Assembly (NCBI GenBank): GCA_900491605.1 | Contig: UESW01003879.1 | Coordinates: 366,583 to 430,582 of the forward strand | Reading direction: 5' to 3' | DNA length: 64,000 bases | Source of the DNA: Calamus simplicifolius | Taxonomy: Eukaryota; Streptophyta; Magnoliopsida; Arecales; Arecaceae | Shown: one piece after another, positions 12,931 through 39,248 of the stretch | Layout: the number at the start of each line of letters is the position of its first letter | How positions within the stretch are numbered: position 1 is the stretch's first letter | Notes under the pieces: model-generated | The model's database searches: none | Seen by the model: only the letters and a program-made list of their open reading frames with translations | What the model was told of the DNA's origin: nothing | Program-made: the position numbers and the translations under genes

Positions 12931-15900
12931 ATGAGCGAGGCAAAGAAATCGGCGGATTCGTCGGAAGATGCCAGGCCTTCAAAGCCCGCTCCTGTGCTGC
13001 CGAGTTTGAACGACAACGGTGAGGGGTCGGAGGCCAGCGCGGCCGGCGAAAAGACTGCCACCGAATCCTCAGAGTGCGTCGGACCTCCAGAAGACGCTGC
13101 CTCTAAAGTGGATTCCATGGCTGCTGGTGCTGCTGAAGAGAAATCTAATCCATTGGAAGCCGCTGCTGGTGAAAAGGCTGGTTCTTTGGAAGAAGCTGCC
13201 GCCAGAAACGAACCAGAAAGGTCGGAAGTGCTTTCGAGAGATGATGAAGATCATAATGAGAAGGCGGCCGGTTCCTCCGAGGCAACCGATGGCGGTGTTC
13301 CGGTTGTTGCCATGGATGCGGCTGAGAGTGCATCAATAAGTGGTGAAGTGCTTAGTGTGACCAGCACTGCTGCCGAGAGGAGGACCGAGTCCATAGAGGC
13401 TACCGATGGCACTCGATCAGGTGCTATCATGGATGCACCTGGGAAGAGTCAGGAGAAGAAGGTGGGTACTCTTCTTGCTGCGGCAATGAAGAAGTATGCT
13501 GCCCCGCGGTCGTCAAGTTATCATGGAGTTACAAAGTAAGTTTAGAAGGAGTAGTGCTTATCTGAGAAAAGTTTCAATCGTTGTGAGAAAAGCCTTAATC
13601 TTTTTGAGGATCCAAATCTTTTACTGTTTGGGGTGATTTTTGGCTGTTCGATTGCAGGTTGAAATGGAGCGGGAAATTTGAGGCGCATCTGTGGGACAAC
13701 ACAAGCCAAGTGGAAGGTCGGAAACGGAAAGGCAAACATGGTATGTTGTGCACTCGTTTGAATTTTGTGAAAACAAAAAACCAGACAAACAAATTGTAGT
13801 GATTCCGAGTGCAAGGCCATCACTCAATGGATAGAAGTTGCTCTAGGACAAGAGACCGATCTTGTCCAAGAGTTTGCGTTAATGGGAAGGCTTGTCCCCT
13901 TAATGTTGGCTGGTTCTGTCATATTCTCCTGTTTTCTGCTTTGCAAATTTTTAACCATTAATCATAAATCCGAAAGTACTTATATGGTATTATCAATGCC
14001 TAGGGCTTCATAACTTGATTTAGGATGTAGGTCAGGTACATGATAAAACTTAGGAATGTAGTAATATTGCATAAAAAAACAAAACATTAATGTTCAGTGC
14101 GAACACTATATCACAAGCTCATTTGCAGTATTATTGGCTTTTTTTGAGCAGGCTAGTTGAAGACGATTTGCTGGGTTTCTTTCAACCTTCCATGACCTGT
14201 CAGCTCCTTTGTTTGTATATTATGTTTCAGAATCAACATCAACATTAGGTTCATGTATTTCTTCTTTGAAGGTTGATATATCAACTTTGGTAAATGGTCT
14301 CATTTAGTAGGACCAGATAATGGAGGTCGTTTTTTTGGTATTAGCAATGAAAAGTGCTCCTTAAAGTCTGCACTCTCAGAATGGGCCATGATGAGCTCAG
14401 GTTGCAAAACATTTTCTTTTTTTCTTTTTCTTTTTTGACAATCTATATGTTAATAAACTTTGCCAGCTTGGAGGGTTTTTCTGGTCATAGAGTATGGTGG
14501 CTTCTAGTCATGTCAATTATACTCCCACTGACTTCCCTCTGTGATGCATGCATTTCTCTCTCCTATAATATGTGCAAGAAATCTATTGCAAAGATTGTCC
14601 CAAATACCCTTTCCTACCTTCCCAAGCCTATAAATAACAATTTTGTCTAAACAAGATACGTGGAAAAATTCATTTCGTTTAAATCAAGCTTAGGAAGTGA
14701 TCTTATACTCATTCCTTGTGCTTCTTATGGGGAAGTTTTCTTTATTTTTTATGTAGACTTAGTCAGTTGGCTTTGATGCTAAATCCCTTTAGTTGTGAAG
14801 TGGAAGATTTTTTTTATTTTGATCATTGCAACATAAATATGCCTTTGCAAGGGAAAGGTCATGTAGGATTTAATTTAGTTTCTTAACCAGATGGATCCCA
14901 ACATGCAAAATTGGATGTCGTATGCAACCCTTTTTAACTTCATGGATTCCATGCTTGCAAGATGTTTTAACATTTTATGTTTTATGTGCTAATGTCAGGG
15001 AAGGTGGTGGTCATGACAGACTTGATTAAGAAACAAGCTTGTTTATGTAGACGGACGAGATGTAACCATACTCTTGGCCTACATGTGCTGGCATCTAGAG
15101 AACGAACAACATCTCTTCTAGCGATACTGACTATGTCCCTAGGTCCTTTGTTGAACAAATTTTTTTGGGGGGCACCCTTTCAAATGAGGGTAGTATTTAC
15201 AAAGAGAAGCTAAGATGAGCCTAACTAGAGAGGCATATCTCAACTCCTCAATAGTCTTTCAACTTCTGTATATGGTCTTTTAATTGCTTTAAATTCCAAC
15301 ATTTATCGTTTTGTCTTCAGGGGTTGTAGGTTGGTTGAGATATTTCAACCTTTCAGCTTGAGGATCTAATGACTCACTCTATAATTGGCATGCAGTTGAT
15401 TTTCTGCTTAGGCTAGAGTTCTGACATAAATTGCTATCAACAACTAGATAGCTTAGTTTCAGAATATTTGATCACCCACTTGTTGTTGACTTGCTTTCTC
15501 ACCTCCAGTCTTCTGTTTCTCCACCTCTTGATCTTAAGTAGAAACCTAAGAAAAAGGCCAAGTGCTATAGGGTAAGCTTGTCCCTATTTTTTTCCAGGCA
15601 TTCATGCATGCTACTGTAATGTATATTGTCATTCTTTGAAGATGGTATTGAACAAGAGCCCCGTATGTATGCATACTGTAGGGTATGTGGAAAGTGGTAG
15701 GCACGTGGATATCCTGGTAACTTCTCCAGTCTGGATTTAATTTTTTTTCTTTTCTTTTTCCTTCAAATAACAACATATAACTTATTTAAATTTGCTAGAG
15801 TAGTGTCTCTTGCTCTCTTTCCCATTAAAAACCTTTTTGAGTGTTACCTCTTTTAGCCAATGTTGAATTGACTGCTATACAATGTTATTTGAAGTGCCAT

Positions 15901-17152
15901 TTATGATAATCTCAGTTGCTGCATATACTGATTTGGCTTTGTGCTAAGTACTCTAGTTGTTCTATATGTATTTGTCACTTTCCACTGGTTTATTCATTTT
16001 CCCCTCCCTAAATATTTCTTCTATTTATCATAGCTGAGAACTTGAATACATTACCATCGATATATATATATTGCTAACCATTCATTTTACCTTTTCTCTC
16101 CTTTTCCTTTTTCTGGGTCACACTTATGGCTGGGTTTGTTGCTTTTCATTGTTGCTGTCATGTTGGCTTCAGTGTATCTAGGTAAGCAGTATTACTGATG
16201 ATTTGGCTAGTATTACATTTGATTTATGTGAAGGATGGTAGTTCATTCAGTACCCTTCTGGATTTCTTGTTCAGGCAGCTATGATTCAGAGGAGAAGGCA
16301 GCAAGAGCACATGACCTTGCAGCTCTTAAATACTGGGGTCCAGTCCCAAATGCCAAATTAAATTTTCCTGTGAGATTTCTAATACAATCGCATGCGTGTG
16401 AATCTTCAAGAGATTATATATATTAAATCATCTTTGAGTTTTTTGCAAATGAAAATTACCTTTCTGGTTTCATGTCTTGATCCTCAGGTCTCTGATTATG
16501 AGAAGGAGCTTGAGACAATGAAGACCATGTCCCAGGAAGAGTATGTTGCCCATGTACGGAGGTATGCATGGTGGAGCCAACTGATCTCCAATTTTCTTTT
16601 CATAGCTCACTATGATAATTTCTTTCTGGCATGTTTTCGTGGCAGAAAAAGTAGTTGTTTCTCAAGGGGAGCATCAATTTACAGAGGAGTGACGAGGTTG
16701 TCTTTTGTCTATCTTTATTGTTTAAATGTTTTCTTCATATAATGTGTGAAAGTTGATATTAATCAAATTTGCCACTCCCATCACATTTGGTGGGGCATTT
16801 TGGTCCAGAAGACGGAAAGATGGTAAGTGGCAAGCTCGAATCGGTCGTGTTGGTGACAGCAGGGATGCCAAAGATATCTACCTTGGAACTTTCGGTAAGA
16901 GCATTATGCCACCTATCTCCGCTCTACCTGATCAAGCGCTAAATAGTTTTTGTGGTAGGTTGAGATATACCAATGCTACTGATACTTCTCTGCATTTGGA
17001 TTAAACCAGATACCGAGGAAGAAGCTGCAGAAGCCTACGATATCGCTGCTATTGAACTGAGAGGTGTGCATGCCGTTACTAATTTTGACATCAGCAACTA
17101 CTGTGAGGGAGGTCTTAAGCGGTTAGAAGGGCCTTGCAAACTTGAGATATGA
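12931..17152 (+). CDS. AP2-family transcription factor with two AP2 domains (WRI1-like / At2g41710-like clade)
   Basis: Sequence-specific nuclear DNA-binding regulator; target genes cannot be read from the sequence. Exons: 12931-13535, 13658-13740, 16173-16181, 16275-16369, 16488-16561, 16646-16696, 16809-16894, 17010-17152. They sum to 1146 nt (381 aa) with every phase agreeing. Residues 1-190 are a low-complexity, Ala/Glu/Ser-rich acidic region. The first AP2 domain starts at SSYHGVTK (~195) and continues KFEAHLWDN, GRKRKGKH, VYLGSYDSEEKAARAHDLAALKYWG. The linker is DYEKELETMKTMSQEEYVAHVRR then KSSCFSRGAS. The second domain reads YRGVTRRRKDGKWQARIGRV, DIYLGTFDTEEEAAEAYDIAAIELRG, NFDISNY. 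The 9-nt exon coding VYL is the hallmark of the AP2/WRI1 branch. The segment GDSRDAKD before IYLGTF looks longer than the usual short turn. Start chosen at the ATG opening the long in-frame exon, after an AGGGTTT-rich leader. Confidence 0.93.
13741..16172 (+). other. Long intron 2 of the AP2 gene (2.4 kb)
   Basis: Separates the KGKH exon from the 9-nt exon. AT-rich with several T runs and a (TA) tract near 16061. The apparent ORFs inside have no recognisable domain. No repeat element identified. Confidence 0.8.
16173..16181 (+). other. 9-nt micro-exon of the AP2 gene
   Basis: TGTATCTAG sits between an AG acceptor (16171-16172) and a GTAAGC donor (16182). With a G from the previous exon and its own last G passed on, it codes V-Y-L of the YRG element in the first AP2 domain. 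Without it the domain would lose three residues but keep frame. Confidence 0.9.
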
Positions 17153-18665
17153 AGGCCAACAGATGCTTCGTTGGAAGATAAAAGCATTTTTTTTTATCCC
17201 TCTACTCTGCTGACTGTCCATCGCAGCCTGGATATTTTCCAGAATTTTTCAAATTTGGATAAGTGTTTTGTCATAATCTGCACTGCTGTAATCCGGATGG
17301 GGTTTTAAAAGGTTTAAAGTAAATTAATGAAAGAACCCTTGTCGACTTTGCTTCTTAGTTGAAGTTTAATGTTCCTGTAAATATTGTGTCACGTATCAAT
17401 TTAGCTGCCTTCATTTTTGTAAATTGAATCATGCACCCTTTTTTAAAGACTAGAGAGGAAAACAGGCATCCACTTTATGGTTACTCTGGTTTAAATACTT
17501 GAAATGCACCAATCAAACAGGATTAAGATGCGACAGGCGGGACCATCAGGGCAATGCCTACTGAAATGTGTGAAATTAGTGTTCTAACAGGTGGATTGCG
17601 CATGTTCCACCTTTCCGGTTTCATGGCTGTCTTTAACGTAGCATGGAGGAGTTCCGATGTTTATTGTTCCTAAAGTGGAGGATATTTGGATGGTGGAAGC
17701 AGAGAGTACGACCGGCAGTAGACTCCCAAGCAAGAGGGCTTTGCAAAATGCAAATTTGATGATACGTCGTTTAATTTAAACTTCGTTCTGGTTGTGTGTG
17801 CAGGATTATGGTGAAAAATTACAGAATTCAAAGTAAACTGATCCCCAGAATATTTCGAGGATGACTTTGAAACCCACATAAAAACCGGTCCTAAATCAGT
17901 ACGAAACCAGTTGCCTCAAATTTATTTTTCGTATAACCTCCCTGTAACGCTGAAATACATTTACCAATAATTAATAAAGGAGCGACATGTTGAGCCTGGA
18001 AAGAGGCAATAATAATGCAATTAACCTGATTTCATGAATGCATGGACTCCACTGTTGGAAATTAGCGACTAACACTAGCACGGTGACTCCCTTGGTAAAG
18101 ATAACACCGAATCAATAACAATTTGCATCCACATACGTCTGTCATATGTTTCACATGTGCTCATAATATTAAATGATGAACAAATGGAGAAAATTGCGAT
18201 GGAGAGAGAGAGAGATAGAGCAGCAGCAGCAGAATGACAACAAAGAATAGCACCATCAACCAAAGGAAACTAACTACTTTCTCTAAATTTAATGATTTTA
18301 GAAATCCTGGTGCAATCAGCAACTGAAGACAGAAGGCAAGAACAATGATGTGGATCCTCAGTTTAAAAAAAAAAAAAAAAAAAATTGACGGGCGTAGAAA
18401 AATGATATGGCATGACCAAAGGAGCACGTAAGCCTCTCATCTTGTTGAAACAGGACACCAAACGAAAGAGGAAGGCCAGACCACAAACTCTTGTATTTAA
18501 GCAGAAGAGACAATTCATATCCCCCAGCTTGTGCAGGCACATCCCTTCTCATTCTGCCGCAATCTGATGTAACAGGTCAATGAGATATGTGCAGTACCCA
18601 CCGGCTGAGGGGAAAAAAAATTTACATTTACCGGTGTAGGGTGTGTGACCAATATACATCAGTAC
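17153..18665. other. Convergent intergenic region between the AP2 and PRAF-type genes
   Basis: Contains the 3' UTRs of both genes: AATTAATGAAAG near 17323 is a possible poly(A) signal for the AP2 gene. A 22-base A run at 18364-18384 and a GA tract near 18201 are present. No other gene or element recognised. Confidence 0.55.
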
Positions 18666-35019
<16,354 letters not shown>

Positions 35020-36091
35020 CCAGGTTCTGACGTCAGGTACTGCATGCACAAAGAGCAAAACTCATCTGAACAACGGAAAGAATGATCTCCACCTTGAGAA
35101 AATGTCGCCTGCCCCATAAAAGAACTTGTGACGTGCCAAAATCCAGAGAAGCCAGGTCCAGATTACTCACTTATGTCATCAACACAACGGGAGGAAAGAA
35201 ATTCCCATTCCTCAGGCCCGAACTACCGAAATATTAACAGCAGCTACAGCCACTGATTCACCTTAAACTATATTTCTCAACAACGGAAACCCAGAAAAGA
35301 ACATTCGGATTTTGGAATCTTTAAACCTAGAATCAGATGAAGAGGCAAGGAATGGAATAATCCTCTGCAACAAATTTACTCGCACCTCGCCTCCCAGGGA
35401 AAATTTCTCCACGAATATTAGAAATCCATGCTCATCAAAGCAGCTCTGGAGCTCCAAAACAGCTCAAAGCCCTCGACAGAAACCCTAGGACCTGGCAATC
35501 GTACCGGAACTCCTCCAATCCCACAAGATACAACAAGAAAATCTTCGAGATCGATTCAAAAAGGGGAGACCTTCGCCGATGCGGCAATGGCGACGGAAGG
35601 CGCGCCGCACCCCCAAGAACCGGCGAGGGATGCCCTACTGCACGGCCATTCCGCTCGAATCTGGGGTCGTTCGGCTCGGATCGGAAACGAGAATGGATTG
35701 GCGAAGCTCGCGGAGGGAATGGGGGATGGGATCGCGGAGGGTTAGGGATCTCCGCCGCGAGGAAGAGATCAAGAGCTTCGCCAAAAACAAAAACGAATAA
35801 AGAAAAGGGAAAGAGACAGCGGAGTCGAAGGGGGAACGAAATCCCGGGCTCCCAGAGAGGCTAACGTGCGCCACCCTTCCCTCCGTGGCGGGACGTTACA
35901 CGTCAGCAGCCGGAAGCCCGTTAAAAATGATAGTTTAGTTGAAGATGGGGATAGAGACCGGATAAAGAGAATTTTTAGCTGTCCTTCGGAGAATTCCAGT
36001 ATTGCCCATCGAGCCCAGAGATTTACATACATACATGTATACATCTTAGATTATTTTTTAAGGATTTTTAAGGAGCTTAGGTCAAACATCC
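35020..36091 (-). promoter_or_regulatory. 5' UTR / promoter region of the PRAF-type gene
   Basis: An AG acceptor stands 21 bases before the ATG (GCATGCAG, plus-strand 35040-35047), so the leader is probably spliced. 35440-35880 is a GC- and CpG-rich island in otherwise AT-rich DNA, as expected for a 5' end. Open frames through it (for example 35428-35745) are explained by this composition. Confidence 0.5.
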
Positions 36092-36099
36092 ATCATGAC

Positions 36100-36434
36100 C
36101 GGTGTTTTAAAAATCAACCCAACCGACCGATCAAGGTTCAACAAAAAATTGATGATCAATCTGGTTTGATTTTATTATTAAAGTTAATTTTTATATGATT
36201 TGATAAAAAAAAAATTTATTGAATCAGTCAGATTTTTGAACCGATCCAATATGATTTTAAATTTTTTAATTTTTTATTTAAATTAATATTTATATTTTAT
36301 TATTATTATTATTAAATTAAAAATTAATTATAATATTATTTGGTTCAATCGAACTGATTTATTCGATTGAACCGATTAATTCATGATCCAAATGTTAAAT
36401 GAGTTTATTGTTTAATCCGATTTTTAAAACATCG
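36100..36434. mobile_element. hAT-like MITE, copy 2 (335 bp)
   Basis: Starts CGGTGTTTTAAAAATC and ends GATTTTTAAAACATCG, near-perfect inverted repeats. The flanks ATCATGAC (36092-36099) and ATGATGAT (36435-36442) match at 6 of 8, an aged 8-bp duplication. Interior ATTCGATTGAACCGATT and the terminal sequences match the copy at 10428-10720, so the two belong to one family. Confidence 0.7.
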
Positions 36435-36442
36435 ATGATGAT

Positions 36443-37860
36443 GGGAATTGTTGAAGAGATATGGGAGTCTTTTGTATAATATTTCAGGGGCATATTGGTA
36501 TGTTAAAATATACATAACGTTGTTTTCTAGCGGGCTGCCGGGTTGTGCCCTCTCCTCGGACGGCAAAGCCGAAGCTAACCATCCATCCAACCCACTCAGG
36601 GCCCACAGCGAAAAAAAACAAAAGACACCTACAGCACGCTCGCTGACGAACATCAATCCACGTAGATCCTCCTCTCGGCCATATATCACGAGAGGACCCC
36701 GTCTCTTGACCTCATCTCTCTGAGTCGTGGCAGTTGGACCGGAGTCGGACTTATGAGTCCAAGAGCTCGGAGCACAAGACTCCAAAGCGTCGATCCCGTG
36801 ATGGGTGATGGGTCGAGGACGCACGCTGGGGATCCGGCAAGCTCGAACAAGACAAGGGCCCCGAAGCGTACGATGAGCAGACTATTGACCAAACCACTAC
36901 AGCCTGTCTCAAAAACAAGGGCCAATGTAACGTTGTTTGAGACTTGGAGGGACCGTCGCTTTCTACATTACAAAATTGATTTCCTTTTCACGAATAATTC
37001 GGTAAGCATTCATCGGGAAGATGGGATTATAATTTTTGTTTGGACGTACTTTCGTTCAGCGTATGAGAATGAAGCAAAGGAAATAAAGATTCTTTGTTAC
37101 CATTAGAAACGTTTGATTTGCAAGATTTTATTTTCATTATTATTTTATTTAAAATGATAAACCAATATTTTATAGGAGATTAGTATTATATCTAATTCTT
37201 AAAAAGCCAATCCTATATCTCGGATCGGATGGACTTCCAATCTTTAAAATCCACTTTGACAAAGGCTTACGTGGTCTTTTTTTTTTTTTTCTCTGCTAGC
37301 TACTTCTATCAATCATGAATGCCAAACCAATTCCATTGTTGCCGCCATGACAACTAACGGTGCCGCTAACATTAAAGCTGTGTTTGAAATAATAGATAAG
37401 AAGAATATTTTTTTTTATCTTCAAAAGTTATAATTAAAAAAATATATTTTAAAAAAATTTAACCAAAGCTTATTTTCTAAAGAATTCAGAAATAAATAGA
37501 GTTATTTTTTGATGATAAAGTTATAATTTTAAAAAAATACTTATTCTCTTATCCAGAAATAACTTTTGAGAAGTTAAACATTACCTAAATAATTATTAAT
37601 AGTGCCAAACAAACTTCATCGATACTAGAATCCTTGTTGAAAAAGTCTCATTCTTTTTCCACCTTTAAGTATAGGAAGTAACACATGGCTCCACTCTAAA
37701 TTCGATGGAATCTTACATATGATTACTACCCTTACTTAAAAGATTAATTATGCCATCTTCTTCGATCACTACAACATTCTATTCTTCCCACACTTCTTTC
37801 TTCTCTCCCCTATTCCATATTCCTATAAGACTTTTGCTCTCGCCCTTCATCTATGCAAGT
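36443..37860. other. Intergenic DNA left of the retrotransposon
   Basis: 36530-36900 is moderately GC-rich with several short open frames but no recognisable domain; the remainder is AT-rich. Nothing supportable as a gene. Confidence 0.5.
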
Positions 37861-37910
37861 CTTCATGATATGACTGATCCCAACGTCATCAGGCAGGGTA
37901 ACGGCAGTCA

Positions 37911-38615
37911 GTCATTTCCCCACCTCCGGCACCCCCTCGGGGTCGGGGTGGGGTCATCATTTCTTAACCCCGGGGCCCCTGTCGGCCTCGGGGTGAACTG
38001 TCATTTCCCCACCTCGGCACCCCCTCGGGGTCGGGGTGGGGTCATCGTTTCTTAACCCCGGGCCCCTGTCGGCCTCGGGGTGAACTGTCATTTCCCCACC
38101 TCCGGCACCCCCTCGGGGTCGGGATGGGGTCATCGTTTCTTAACCCCGGGGCCCCTATCGGCCTCGGGGTGAACTGTCATTTCCCCACCTCCGGCACCCC
38201 CTCGGGGTCGGGGTGGGGTCATCGTTTCTTAACCCCGGGGCCCCTGTCGGCCTCGGGGTGAACTGTCATTTCCCCACCTCCGGCACCCCCTCGGGGTCGG
38301 GGTGGGGTCATCGTTTCTTAACCCCGGGGCCCCTATCGGCCTCGGGGTGAACTGTCATTTCCCCACCTCCGGCACCCCCTCGGGGTCGGGGTGGGGTCAT
38401 CATTTCTTAACCCCGGGGCCCCTACCGGCCTCGGGGTGAATGGTCATTTCCCCACCGCCGGCACCCCCTCGGGTCGGGGTGGGGTCATCATTTCTTAACC
38501 CCGGGGCCCCTACCGGCCTCGGGTGAACAGTCATTTCCCCACCTCCGGCACCCCCTCGGGGTCGGGGTGGGGTCATCATTTCTTAACCCCAGGGCCCCTA
38601 CTGGCCTCAGGGTGC
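37911..38615 (+). repeat. ~90-bp tandem array in the 5' LTR (8 units)
   Basis: Each unit runs GTCATTTCCCCACCTCCGG, CACCCCCTCGGGG, TCGGGGTGGGGTCATC, TTTCTTAACCCCGGGG, CCCCTxxCGGCCTCGGGGTGAA. The GGGGTCGGGGTGGGG core gives three adjacent G-tracts and a fourth follows within the unit, so each can in principle form a G-quadruplex. Unit length varies by a few bases. Confidence 0.9.
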
Positions 38616-38917
38616 ATGGTCAACACGCTATTCAACCGCCAAAGAAAACAGCAACTATCAGCATGCACGGTGCTCACGCATGATCTTCGGCACATGGCTG
38701 TGCCTTGCCGTAGTGCCATTTAGTACTCCTGTAAAGTGTGCCCCGGTACGGAGGGTCATGCCTCATAACGATGTTTGGCACGTTGCATGCCTCTGTGCGC
38801 CACCATGCCTTACTAGGGTGTACGACTCGCCGCCTCTAGCAATGGAGCCCAGTCACATCCATCGGTGACAGTACAAGAAAGGTCTTCCGAAGCTGCAAGT
38901 CACTGTATTCGGACAGG

Positions 38918-38924
38918 TATAAAA
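38918..38924 (+). promoter_or_regulatory. LTR TATA box
   Basis: TATAAAA in the unique part of the 5' LTR, about 250 bp before its end. The same motif is at 50848-50854 in the 3' LTR. Confidence 0.7.
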
Positions 38925-39174
38925 GAGACATATTCAGGCTGTAAGAAAGATCCGAACTCTGGCTCTCTGAGCTTTCTTCCTCTCAGCAAAAACCCTAACT
39001 GCCCCAGCTTCTCTTCGCGGGGGGTGGTTCCTTGTCTGAACCCAAGCCACTAACTTGATCGTCGGAGGGTCCCCACCGGTGCTACCGGTCCCCGGGGACT
39101 TTTCTTGCAGGATTTCCCGGAGCGAGACATCCGTCTTCCCCGACGTTCGAAGGTGGTGACTTGGCGTCATCAGA

Positions 39175-39192
39175 TTGGCGCGCCAGGTAGGG
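39175..39192 (+). other. Primer-binding site
   Basis: TTGGCGCGCCAGGTAGGGG begins two bases after the 5' LTR end. Its TGG pairs with a tRNA 3' CCA. The tRNA species was not determined; it is not the common initiator-Met site (TGGTATCAGAGC). Confidence 0.75.
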
Positions 39193-39248
39193 GGGAGTGT
39201 AAGAGAGACTTCGAACCAGCGGCTTTCTTTCTTCGAGACCTTAAAGCC

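Larger units (their letters stand above)
37866..39172 (+). repeat. 5' LTR (1307 bp)
   Basis: Starts TGATATGACTGATCC and ends GGCGTCATCA. Contains eight copies of a ~90-bp G/C-rich unit (37911-38610), then a unique part with TATAAAA at 38918-38924 that should position the transcription start about 30 bp downstream. Confidence 0.95.

Noticed and set aside
35428..36198. Plus-strand frames opposite the PRAF-type 5' end
   Set aside because: They lie in the CpG-rich leader of the minus-strand gene, with no recognisable domain or splice structure.
37911..38723. Open frames through the LTR arrays (Gly/Pro-rich peptides)
   Set aside because: They result from stop-poor G/C repeats whose length is nearly a multiple of three. 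No start context or domain, and the same frames recur in the other LTR.
39105..39248. Gag start upstream inside the LTR
   Set aside because: The frame is open through the LTR end and primer-binding site, but a gag start after the leader (39249) fits the element structure better.
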